From Chloroflexota bacterium (GTDB taxonomy: Bacteria; Chloroflexota; Dehalococcoidia; Bin125), in assembly GCA_009838915.1 (NCBI GenBank), contig VXQT01000013.1, positions 199,746 through 263,745 of the forward strand: 64,000 nucleotides of DNA, read 5' to 3'. Under the pieces are notes generated by a model. The model did not search any database, was not told the origin of the DNA, and saw only the letters and a program-made list of their open reading frames with translations. Shown here piece by piece: positions 17,922 through 25,435 of this stretch; the first letter of the stretch is position 1; every line of letters begins with the position of its first letter. Both the position numbers and the translations under genes were made by a program.

Positions 17922-18218
17922 ATGCCTCGCCAACGACCGCGTCGCCGACGCCGACGAAGTTCGGCTGCGAATGTGCCCGATCCCGTTGCGTATCGGGAAC
18001 CGCAGATACAGCATGCCGTCGCAACTCCGAGCCGCCGCTGGATTCCTTCGGCCGGCGTAGTCACAGCGATGGGAGTCGGTATCTGGTTGGGCGTGGTGTT
18101 CGGAGGCGCGGGCGGGCTACCGGAGACGATCGCGTTATGGGTGGGTGTGCTGATGGCCGGTTTGGGTGGCGGACGCATATTCCGGCGGTCGCTGCAGAAT
18201 CGCCAACGCAAGCAATAG
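17922..18218 (+). CDS. Small membrane protein, two helices
   Basis: A 98-residue protein with a very basic first 20 residues (MPRQRPRRRRRR) and two hydrophobic segments near residues 43-63 and 67-87 separated by a short turn, then a basic tail. The topology should leave both ends in the cytosol by the positive-inside rule. The ATG follows the previous stop by one base (TGAGATG), so it is the third gene of the cca unit. The function is unknown. Confidence 0.65.
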   Translation: MPRQRPRRRRRRSSAANVPDPVAYREPQIQHAVATPSRRWIPSAGVVTAMGVGIWLGVVFGGAGGLPETIALWVGVLMAGLGGGRIFRRSLQNRQRKQ

Positions 18219-18224
18219 CGGGCG

Positions 18225-18644
18225 TCAGTCGCGGGTCAGGTTGACGCCGCTCCCCTGTACCGAGTCCAACCTGATGATCACCGCGGTCCCCTGCCGCTCC
18301 ATGTCCCGCGACTTCTCGAGGTCGTGTTGGCCCTCCCAAATCACATCGCGCTGCTGTTGGTCGGTGGTCACGGCTGCCTGGCCGCGGAATATGAAGAACT
18401 TGCGCGCGGGCATGTTGGTGTAGGTCATGGCGACGCTCGGATTCTGCGTGATCGCCTCGAGCGTTGAGGACGGCTCTCCTCGGACCCAGACGGCGAGCGC
18501 GTCGTCGCCGTATGTCTGGGCGCTGCCGCGAAAACTGACCACCGGTTGGGCATCGGCGCTGACGGCCATCAGGACGAGGGGAAATCCTTCGTCGAGCGCA
18601 CCATTGACTCGGTCTTTGACTTCATCGGGCAAGATCATCGGCAT
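18225..18644 (-). CDS. Pyridoxamine 5'-phosphate oxidase-family protein
   Basis: A 139-residue FMN-binding split-barrel protein (VLMAVSADAQPVVSFRGSAQTYGDDALAVWVRG, then AMTYTN and the end strand AVIIRLDSVQGSGV). Such single-domain members reduce flavins, F420 substrates or haem-type compounds, or have unknown substrates; they lack the full PdxH substrate site. ATG 18644 is selected because GAGGA lies seven bases upstream; the frame is open much farther, but that is an artefact. It follows the GNAT gene by 10 bases and ends six bases short of the convergent small membrane gene. Confidence 0.83.
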   Translation of the reverse strand: MPMILPDEVKDRVNGALDEGFPLVLMAVSADAQPVVSFRGSAQTYGDDALAVWVRGEPSSTLEAITQNPSVAMTYTNMPARKFFIFRGQAAVTTDQQQRDVIWEGQHDLEKSRDMERQGTAVIIRLDSVQGSGVNLTRD

Positions 18645-18654
18645 CAGCGATTCC

Positions 18655-19191
18655 TCATTCTGCGGGCAGATTGTCGAGATGCAACGAACGCTGCATCCAC
18701 AGCGCGTCGCGAGCGACTCCGCTCGGCCAGTCGTCGGCCGAGACATCGACCGAGCGGAGCGGGATGTAGCCCAAGCGTAGCCAGAAGTAGAGCGCGACTC
18801 CATTGTCCGGAGGCAGGGGCGCGAGCGCGACGGTCGCTCCAGCTGAGCGGGCCGCGTGTTCAAGCAGCGGGACGGCCGCGCCCCCGTAGCCGTAGGCTCG
18901 CCAGCGCGCCTCGACCGCCAGCCAGGTCCAGATCACTGCGCGGGACTCAGGAGTCGCGGCGCTTGAGCCGAGCCGGGCGCAAAGCGCGCCGACCTGCTCG
19001 TCGTCGGCAACGATCCACCAACCCTGATCACCGTCAGCCAACCGACGCTCGATCCGACATGGCTCGCGTCGACCGGCGATTGCCCGCGCCGCCTCATCGA
19101 ACCAGTCGGCGGTTGTGATCGAATCGACAAACGGGACGATGGCCGCTCGCTCTCCACGAACGGTTGATGGCCATGCGTCGTTCAGGCTCAC
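18655..19191 (-). CDS. GNAT-family N-acetyltransferase
   Basis: A 178-residue acetyltransferase. The acetyl-CoA loop is RAYGYGGAAVPLLEHA, matching the (R/Q)xxGxG/A motif. The final strand ends in FWLRLGYIPLRSVDV, where motif B is expected. The substrate is unknown. The GTG start overlaps the DinG stop by four bases (GTGA), which makes this part of the dinG-GNAT-PPOX run. Confidence 0.83.
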   Translation of the reverse strand: MSLNDAWPSTVRGERAAIVPFVDSITTADWFDEAARAIAGRREPCRIERRLADGDQGWWIVADDEQVGALCARLGSSAATPESRAVIWTWLAVEARWRAYGYGGAAVPLLEHAARSAGATVALAPLPPDNGVALYFWLRLGYIPLRSVDVSADDWPSGVARDALWMQRSLHLDNLPAE

Positions 19192-21965
19192 GCGGCACCG
19201 TCCGGCCGCGGCAAGAACTCGCGAAGCTCATTCGCCACCGCGGCGCTTGGAATCTGCCGAAGGGGCGCGGGGGGCATGGCTTTGATGAACTGCTGCCCGT
19301 AGCGGCGGCTGACGATGCGGCCGTCGAGAAGCGCGATTGCGCCGATGTCGGATTGAGTCCGAACCAAGCGGCCCACGCCCTGGCGAAACTGCAGAATCGC
19401 GGCCGGCAGGGTGAACTGCATGAACTCGTTCTCGTACTGCTCACCGCGAGCGTGAAGCACGGGATCGTAGGGAGGCGCAAACGGCAGACGGGTCACGATC
19501 AACAGGGAGAGCGCATCGCCCGGGACATCGACGCCGGTCCAGAGCGCGTTCACGCCGAAGAGCACTGAACGGGAGTCTCGGCGCAGCGCCTCAACGACGG
19601 CGGCTGCCGAGCCGTCGCGGCCCTGGCGCAGAAGGACCAAGCCTTCCTGTTCCAACCGCTCCTGTGCTCGCCGCGCGACCTGGTTCATGGCGCTGTAGGA
19701 ACGGAACAACACCATGGTACGGCCGTCGGCGGCGGCGGCGAGCGTCACGACAGCGTCGGCGACAGAGTCATGGTGTTCCGGATTGTCGGCATCCAGGATG
19801 TCGCCGGGCAGATAGATGCGGCAACGCCGCTCGTAGTCGAACGGTGAGCCATACTGCGCCTCCGCCGCATCGTTGATGCCGAGTCGTTCTCGCAGGTAGC
19901 CGAAGTCGGCCTCCTGCGGCGATGCGGCCAGGGTCGCACCGGTCAGCACCGCGGCATGTCGGTCCTGCCACAGCGGTCGCAGGTAGTCAGCGACGCTCAG
20001 CGGAGCCGCATGGACGCTCGTTCGCTCCGACTTCCTGGTTTCACGCGTCGCCCAGGCGACGATGTCCTCGGAGTGCTCCGTGACGGCACGGTTCAACTGG
20101 TTCATCCGTTCATTGAGTTCAGTGACGAGTAAGTCTGCTTCCTCGGCGAAGGAGAGGAGTTGCTGTTCCTCATCACCCCGATACTCGGCGGCTTCGCTGC
20201 GCCCGCGATCGGCGACCTCCTTGACCTCGGCGGAGAGGAGGATCAGGTCTTCGTGCGCGCCTTCCCAGACGATCTCCACGTCGGACCATGCGCGACTGTT
20301 TCGAGCTCCGGGACTAAGGGTGACTCGATCCTGATTGCCCATGCGATCGTCCGCATACTCGGACACGAATGCGGCGACATCCTCAAACAGTTTGGCCAGG
20401 GACATCTCGCTTCGAGCAACGGACTGTGTCAACGCAGTCGACTGGTCATCCAGCCCGACCTGCTCGGCCTTGGCGGCCAACGAGTCGGCGCTGTGCGCGA
20501 CCTTAACCACGGTTTCCATCATCCAGCCCTCGTTCATGGCAAGGGAGAGCTGGTCGGTAGCGACATCTTCGAGCGCGTGCGCTTCGTCAATGATCGCGAC
20601 TGCGCCATCCGGCATGGTGATCGCCCCGTTGACCAGGGCCCGAACCAGCAGCGCATGGTTGGCGATGACGATGTGCGACGCAGCCGCCTGCCGCTGCACA
20701 CGGAGCAGGAAACAGCTGCCATCGTTGGCGTATTCGCAAGACCTGTCTGAAAGACAGCGCGTGTCGCCGGCAGAGAGCTTTGGCCAGAGGTCGACCATCG
20801 GCGCCGGCAGCCTCAGTTCTGCCCGGTCGCCTTGCTCAGTGCCCGACCGCCAGACGGCAGCACGGGCGAGCAGCAACGGGTCTTCCCAATCGGCGCAACG
20901 CCCGAGTTCGAGGTCAAGCTTCTGCTGGCAGAGATAGTTGTCTCGACCCTTGACGACGGTTGCCAGGAGCGCATCGGATGCGTCCTCGGAGACCCCTGCA
21001 ATCAACCGTCGAGCGAACTCAATGTCCTTGTGCACGAGCTGTTGTTGCAGATTGATCGTGTGTGTGCTGACGATCACAGTGCTGCCGGTCTTGAGCGCCC
21101 ACAGCGCGGCAGGAACGAGATATGCGAGAGATTTGCCGGTGCCGGTGCCGGCCTCGACGATCAACGTGCCGCCGTGCTGCAGCGTCTCCGCGACATCTCT
21201 TGCCATCTCGAGCTGCTCCGGCCGATGCTCGAACTCATCGTCGTCAAGCGAGGCGAAGGCAGCCTCAGTCAGACTGGCAAGCGATCCACTTGGCAATTCG
21301 ACGCGATCGGGCGAGCGAGCAATCGACGGCCCAACCGTCCTCCGCTTGCCGGGAGGCTGAACACGAGGCGTTAAGCGCTCCCAATCCCTGAGTACGCGTC
21401 CCGGTTGCCAGAAGAAGGACCCGGTGCTGCTGATCTCGGCGAGGGCGTCTCGCGCGTCCAGCGAGTGCTCGGCGAAGCGCTCGCCGAGACTGAGAAACAG
21501 CTGCCGGCACGCCTCCGCATCGGCGAGCGCGCGATGAGCGTCGTCGAGTGGAATCCCGTAGCGCAGGCAGAGCTCACCGAGTCGGTGCGACGGCGCGGCC
21601 GGGTCGAGGATCTGCGCCAGTGGCAGCGTGTCCACGGAGGGCGAGGTGGGCGTGATCCCCGCAGCATCGAGAAAGCTCTCGTCGAAACCGATGTTGTGAC
21701 CCAACAGGGTCGCGCCGTCAAGCAGCTCGCGCAGGCGTCCTTCGACTTGATCCCACGCTGGAGCCGATTCAAGCATTTCGGGCGTGATGCCGGTCATTCG
21801 CTGGACGCGAAGCGGCGGCATTTCCATGGGACGGACGAGCGTTTGCCAGCTATCGAGCACTCGCTCGGGCGTACAGCGGATCACGCCGACTTCAATGATC
21901 TCGTCGAAGCCAGGCTTGAGGCCTGTCATCTCGAGGTCGACAGCGGCGTAGATGCGTTCAGTCAC
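19188..21965 (-). CDS. dinG: DinG-type helicase with DEDDh exonuclease domain
   Basis: A 925-residue two-domain protein. Residues 1-180 are a DEDDh 3'-5' exonuclease (Asp10, Glu12, Asp95, His144, Asp149) like the DnaQ proofreading fold. From about 245 it is an XPD/DinG superfamily 2 helicase: Walker A AGTGTGKS (272-279), DEAH box (460-463), and a C-terminal half ending in QFRQGVGRLVRT. Four cysteines at 346, 404, 410 and 418 lie where XPD-type helicases hold a 4Fe-4S cluster, so unlike many Gram-positive DinG proteins this one probably is an iron-sulphur enzyme. It unwinds DNA during damage repair. The start is GTG. It lies 30 bases after the PHP gene. Confidence 0.94.
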   Translation of the reverse strand: MTERIYAAVDLEMTGLKPGFDEIIEVGVIRCTPERVLDSWQTLVRPMEMPPLRVQRMTGITPEMLESAPAWDQVEGRLRELLDGATLLGHNIGFDESFLDAAGITPTSPSVDTLPLAQILDPAAPSHRLGELCLRYGIPLDDAHRALADAEACRQLFLSLGERFAEHSLDARDALAEISSTGSFFWQPGRVLRDWERLTPRVQPPGKRRTVGPSIARSPDRVELPSGSLASLTEAAFASLDDDEFEHRPEQLEMARDVAETLQHGGTLIVEAGTGTGKSLAYLVPAALWALKTGSTVIVSTHTINLQQQLVHKDIEFARRLIAGVSEDASDALLATVVKGRDNYLCQQKLDLELGRCADWEDPLLLARAAVWRSGTEQGDRAELRLPAPMVDLWPKLSAGDTRCLSDRSCEYANDGSCFLLRVQRQAAASHIVIANHALLVRALVNGAITMPDGAVAIIDEAHALEDVATDQLSLAMNEGWMMETVVKVAHSADSLAAKAEQVGLDDQSTALTQSVARSEMSLAKLFEDVAAFVSEYADDRMGNQDRVTLSPGARNSRAWSDVEIVWEGAHEDLILLSAEVKEVADRGRSEAAEYRGDEEQQLLSFAEEADLLVTELNERMNQLNRAVTEHSEDIVAWATRETRKSERTSVHAAPLSVADYLRPLWQDRHAAVLTGATLAASPQEADFGYLRERLGINDAAEAQYGSPFDYERRCRIYLPGDILDADNPEHHDSVADAVVTLAAAADGRTMVLFRSYSAMNQVARRAQERLEQEGLVLLRQGRDGSAAAVVEALRRDSRSVLFGVNALWTGVDVPGDALSLLIVTRLPFAPPYDPVLHARGEQYENEFMQFTLPAAILQFRQGVGRLVRTQSDIGAIALLDGRIVSRRYGQQFIKAMPPAPLRQIPSAAVANELREFLPRPDGAA

Positions 21966-21995
21966 GCCCGAACCAGACGTCTGCGGGTGAGTGTC

Positions 21996-22727
21996 CTATG
22001 GAGCTTCGTCCTCGGCGCAGGGTCCGAATGGGCGAAACTCGCCGATGTTGAGTCCTTCGTAACAGACGGTGGCTCCATCATGCAGAAGCTGGACCGTGTG
22101 CTCGCGTCCGGTCAGCTTCTCCGGGAACACCGTCGCGTAGCTGCCGATGCCGGACGTTGAATGCGCGTCGGAGCCGCCGGTGACGGGCTTGTCCAGAATC
22201 CTGGCAACCTCGAGCGCGAACAGATTCTCCCGCCTCGTGTTGCCGCCGTTGCCGACCTCAATCCCGTGCACGACCTGGAAGACGTGCATCTTCTCGGCCG
22301 CTTCCTCGGGCGTCATCGAGAACGGCTCCTCGCCGCGCCGGCGGAACGTGACGGGATCGAAGAAGTGCCGAAACGGGTGCGCGACCGACATGAATGCGCC
22401 GATCTCGTCACACACTTCGCGAAGCCGTTCCGCGGAGCGAATCCCGGCGTAGTACTGATCTATGCCGAAGACGACGACGTGACCAAGGTCCGTGGAGACT
22501 TCCATCCCCTGGTTGAGATAGATGCCCGCCTCGGTCATCGATTCCGAGAACTGATTCCAGTCATAGCGTTCCCAGACGCGGTCGTGCTCGGTCAGGTTGA
22601 CGCCGGTCAGGCCGATTCGCGTCGCCTCTTCCAGCAGTTCGTCAGGCTGTAGTGCCGAGTCGGCCGCGCCGCGAACGGTGTGAATGTGGGCGTCAAGAAT
22701 GGTGCCAGGCAGTGTCTGAGGATCCAC
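21996..22727 (-). CDS. PHP-domain metal-dependent phosphoesterase
   Basis: A 243-residue single PHP domain. Metal-binding motifs are visible in order: DAHIHT near the start, EHDR, a GMEV strand, AHPF and GSDAHS near the end. The family includes histidinol phosphatase and 3',5'-nucleotide phosphatases. The start is GTG 22727 with AGGAG five bases upstream; the frame stays open back to 23057 but would overlap the membrane protein gene. It has its own promoter and precedes dinG. Confidence 0.88.
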   Translation of the reverse strand: MDPQTLPGTILDAHIHTVRGAADSALQPDELLEEATRIGLTGVNLTEHDRVWERYDWNQFSESMTEAGIYLNQGMEVSTDLGHVVVFGIDQYYAGIRSAERLREVCDEIGAFMSVAHPFRHFFDPVTFRRRGEEPFSMTPEEAAEKMHVFQVVHGIEVGNGGNTRRENLFALEVARILDKPVTGGSDAHSTSGIGSYATVFPEKLTGREHTVQLLHDGATVCYEGLNIGEFRPFGPCAEDEAP

Positions 22728-22768
22728 CAGGGCTCCTGCTCCAGGGGCTAGTCGGACTTGCTCACCTG

Positions 22769-22774
22769 AGTATA
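22769..22774 (-). promoter_or_regulatory. -10 element TATACT of the PHP gene
   Basis: TGCGTATACT, the same ten bases as at the alaS promoter (55041-55046). The inferred leader is about 35 bases and carries the AGGAG for the GTG start. Confidence 0.5.
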
Positions 22775-22822
22775 CGCACCGATCTGTCCTCCTCCGTTTA
22801 CGCCGATTGCACCCCTCCAGGG

Positions 22823-23242
22823 TCACGCCGCGGCGAGATGCGGCAGCATCCAGCCATAACAGCCGATCGCGAGCAATGCGGAGAGCGCAAAGCGGCGCCA
22901 GAGCTGCGGTTGCCACGCGGCCGCGCCCCCGGCGAGCAGAAAACCGATCAGGATGACCCCGGTCGTGAACTGCCACGCGGGGCTGCCGAGCCCGCCCGAT
23001 GCATCGTCGGCGATGCTGAGGAAGACGACGCCCAGCAGCAACCCAACCACGGCGCATCCCGCTTGCGCCGCGAGCGCTGCGCCGAGACTGACCATGACCC
23101 AGTTTGAGGGGTCGGGAAACTGGCGGCGAAGCCAGTTCGTCGTGGGCACGCTGACCAGCAGCGGCCCGAAGATGCCCAATCCCAACACCCCGACGGCCGC
23201 GCCGGCGACGAATCCCGAGAACAACGCGGCAACTGTTTCCAT
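22823..23242 (-). CDS. Membrane protein, about four helices
   Basis: A 139-residue very hydrophobic protein with four predicted membrane helices (near residues 5-30, 48-75, 93-112 and 118-137), Gly/Ala-rich as in small carrier or cell-envelope proteins. There is no recognisable family. The ATG at 23242 lies two bases after the ispE stop, so it is translated as part of rsmA-ispE. A longer start exists in frame but overlaps ispE. The function is unknown. Confidence 0.68.
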   Translation of the reverse strand: METVAALFSGFVAGAAVGVLGLGIFGPLLVSVPTTNWLRRQFPDPSNWVMVSLGAALAAQAGCAVVGLLLGVVFLSIADDASGGLGSPAWQFTTGVILIGFLLAGGAAAWQPQLWRRFALSALLAIGCYGWMLPHLAAA

Positions 23243-23244
23243 GT

Positions 23245-24186
23245 TCAGAGCGGTCGCACTGTCGTGGTCTCGCGGCTGCCTAACACTCTTGCGACGCAAG
23301 TGAAGCCTGCAGCGGCTCGAAGTTGCGAGGCGGCGCGCTGCGCATCGCGTTCCGAGAGCAGCGCGAACAAGGTGGGACCGGCTCCGGCCAACAGTGGCAC
23401 GACCGGCTGTTCACCGGATTCCAGCGTCGAGTTTGCGATGGCTGAGCCCATCGCTCTCCAGGCTCTGGTCAGCCCCTGCATGACCTCTCGCGCAGGCACG
23501 TCGAAGGAGTTCACGCAGTCGTCCTGGATCGGGGTCGCGCCGTCGCGCAATCGCTCAACCAGCCGGTTCGTCGCGTCGCCGCTGCGGAAATCGGACGTGC
23601 GAAGCGCGCGATACATGGTCGCCGTCTTCGCCGCGGGCACCGGAATCTCCGGACGGTGCAGCAAGACGGCGCAAGAGTTGGTCGACGCTTCCAGGTGTTG
23701 GATCGGCGTCACCCGCTCTCCGCGGCCTTCCATCAGCACGGGACCGCCGATCAGGCAGACGGGGACATCGGAGCCGACCTGCGCGCCGATCTCCAGGAGG
23801 TCGTCGTCCGACAGGTCGAGCTGCCAGGCGGCGCGCGCGAGACGCAGAAAGGCGGCAGCGTCTGTAGAGCCGCCGCCGAGACCGCTGGTTACCGGGATTC
23901 GCTTGGTCACTTCGACCGTCGCCTCGGACGGTAAGCGGCAGTGCCGCTGGAGGAGCGACCATGCTCTGAGGACGATGTCGTCCGACGTTTCGATGGAGAC
24001 TCGCCTGCCGGCGTCGTCGCGATATGAGATCGATCGTTCTTCGGCGCCCACGCTGAGTCGCACTTCGTCGGCGAGGTCCAGTGACACCACGACGGATCCT
24101 AGGTCGTGAAAGCCGTCTTCGCGCTTGCCCCGGACTTCCAGGGTGAGATTGAGTTTGGCCGCTGCTGGCGAACTCCAGGTCGTCAT
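23245..24186 (-). CDS. ispE: 4-diphosphocytidyl-2-C-methyl-D-erythritol kinase
   Basis: A 313-residue GHMP kinase of the MEP (non-mevalonate) isoprenoid pathway, which phosphorylates the 2-hydroxyl of CDP-methylerythritol using ATP. It begins with the AKLNLTLEVRG segment (Lys at 11) and has the ATP-binding PVTSGLGGGSTDAA loop (99-112). Glu and Asp residues at the active site follow, and the late LAGAGPTLFAL is typical. The ATG overlaps the rsmA stop by four bases. It shows that the cell uses the MEP route. Confidence 0.95.
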   Translation of the reverse strand: MTTWSSPAAAKLNLTLEVRGKREDGFHDLGSVVVSLDLADEVRLSVGAEERSISYRDDAGRRVSIETSDDIVLRAWSLLQRHCRLPSEATVEVTKRIPVTSGLGGGSTDAAAFLRLARAAWQLDLSDDDLLEIGAQVGSDVPVCLIGGPVLMEGRGERVTPIQHLEASTNSCAVLLHRPEIPVPAAKTATMYRALRTSDFRSGDATNRLVERLRDGATPIQDDCVNSFDVPAREVMQGLTRAWRAMGSAIANSTLESGEQPVVPLLAGAGPTLFALLSERDAQRAASQLRAAAGFTCVARVLGSRETTTVRPL

Positions 24187-25022
24187 GAGCGCGATCCGCC
24201 GTACTCAGCGAGATGTTGCTCGCGCCACCAGGCAAGGCGAGCCCACTCGTCCAGGCTCAACGTGCCGGGGCGCCTCGTGGGATCAATCTCGCAAGCCTCC
24301 AGCCATTCACCAGCGCCTTCGGGCGGCAGCCAGACGCCCTGAGCCAGTGCGTTATGTAGTTGTTTGCGCGGGCTGCGAAAACCGCCGCGCACCACCTCGA
24401 AGAATCGCTCCACGCTGGGCACGTCGACGGCTGGTTGATCGAGCAACCTGAGCATCACGACTGCGGAGCGAACTTCGGGCGGCGGATCAAACGCCTCACG
24501 CTCAACCGCAAAGAGCAGCTCGGAGCGGGCGTAGAACTGAACCGACACGCCGATTAGCGAGAGCTTGCCCGGCAGCGCCGTAACCCGTTGCGCGACCTCG
24601 TACTGGATCATGACCAGCATCCATGCCGGGCGTTGGCCTTCCGTCTCGAGAAACTTGCGAAAGATGGGCGCAGTGATGGCGTAGGGCAGGTTGCCGACGA
24701 GGCCGTACGGACGCCGTGCGGCTACAGCCGCCAGCGACTCTTCTGGATCGATCTCGAGCACGTCCTGTTCCAGTACGGCCGTCGCTCGATCCAGGCCGAG
24801 CTTGGCGAGTCGGCGTCTCGTGCGGAACGCCATGATCTCATCAAGTTCGATGGCGACAAGTGGACGCCCGGTCTGCGCGAGTCGCTCGGTCAGAACGCCG
24901 TCTCCCGACCCGACTTCAAGGATCGGAACCGGATCATCCGGCAGCGCTTCGAGGATGCGGTCCACGACCCGTTGGTCACGGAGCAAGTGCTGGCCCAGGC
25001 GGGTCCGTCTGCGTCTACTCAT
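24183..25022 (-). CDS. rsmA: 16S rRNA (adenine1518-N6/adenine1519-N6)-dimethyltransferase
   Basis: A 279-residue rRNA methyltransferase that dimethylates two adenines in helix 45 during small-subunit assembly. Start RTRLGQHLLRD binds RNA, EVGSGDGVLT (36-45) is the SAM motif I, and NLPYAIT (111-117) is the catalytic motif IV. The ATG at 25022 gives the usual N-terminus; the frame is open to 25076 but lacks the family match there. It overlaps ispE, a common pairing (ksgA-ispE) in several phyla. Confidence 0.95.
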   Translation of the reverse strand: MSRRRRTRLGQHLLRDQRVVDRILEALPDDPVPILEVGSGDGVLTERLAQTGRPLVAIELDEIMAFRTRRRLAKLGLDRATAVLEQDVLEIDPEESLAAVAARRPYGLVGNLPYAITAPIFRKFLETEGQRPAWMLVMIQYEVAQRVTALPGKLSLIGVSVQFYARSELLFAVEREAFDPPPEVRSAVVMLRLLDQPAVDVPSVERFFEVVRGGFRSPRKQLHNALAQGVWLPPEGAGEWLEACEIDPTRRPGTLSLDEWARLAWWREQHLAEYGGSRS

Positions 25023-25121
25023 GGCGCGTCCCCACCGACCGGGCGCGGCCGTGAGGGAGTTGTAGTGGCCGTGCACCTGGAATCGAACGACTCCACAAGC
25101 TTGCCTTCGCTAGCCGGCTCC

Positions 25122-25220
25122 GCCCAGGCACTCCCACGTCACCCGACCGAACAACCGCTTACCGCTGCTTCCTCTCGGACCTGACGGGGTTCACGGCGGG
25201 CCGCCGCGCGGGACCCAGGC
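25122..25220 (-). ncRNA. ffs: Bacterial signal recognition particle RNA (4.5S type)
   Basis: The minus strand carries the universally conserved SRP apical motif: GTCAGGTCCGAGAGGAAGCAGC, read from about 25187 down to 25166, with the usual GGAAG-type tetraloop replaced by GAGA. The flanks pair: GCCUGGG at the 5' end with GCCUGGGC at the 3' end (G-U pairs allowed), and the next stem UCCC with GGGA. This gives about 99 nt, the length of the small bacterial SRP RNA. It binds Ffh, the partner of FtsY (10.4-11.4 kb). The exact ends are uncertain by several bases because a longer outer helix is possible. Confidence 0.9.
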
Positions 25221-25377
25221 TTCTTCACTGCTTGGCGTCGGTAGGTCTCATGTCGCCGGCCTCAACTCAGGAGTTCAACCCCGCTAGAGCGGATTGCGGG
25301 TAGAGGGCACCGCTAGCTCCCCGTCTAGCACGACCGCTCATAACGTTATCACCAGCCGTCACAGCAACACTCACAGG

Positions 25378-25383
25378 TACACT
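25378..25383 (+). promoter_or_regulatory. -10 element TACACT of the gene at 25436
   Basis: GGTACACT lies about 50 bases before the ATG, which has a good Shine-Dalgarno sequence of its own. No -35 is seen. Weak evidence. Confidence 0.3.
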
Positions 25384-25435
25384 CGATGCAGCGGGCGACC
25401 GAGCTCGCCCAGTCGACCGAGGCAAGGAGCAGCCC

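Noticed and set aside
25065-25110. T-arm-like GTTCGATTCC sequence next to the SRP RNA
   Set aside because: No acceptor, D or anticodon arm can be formed; the upstream bases belong to the SRP RNA.
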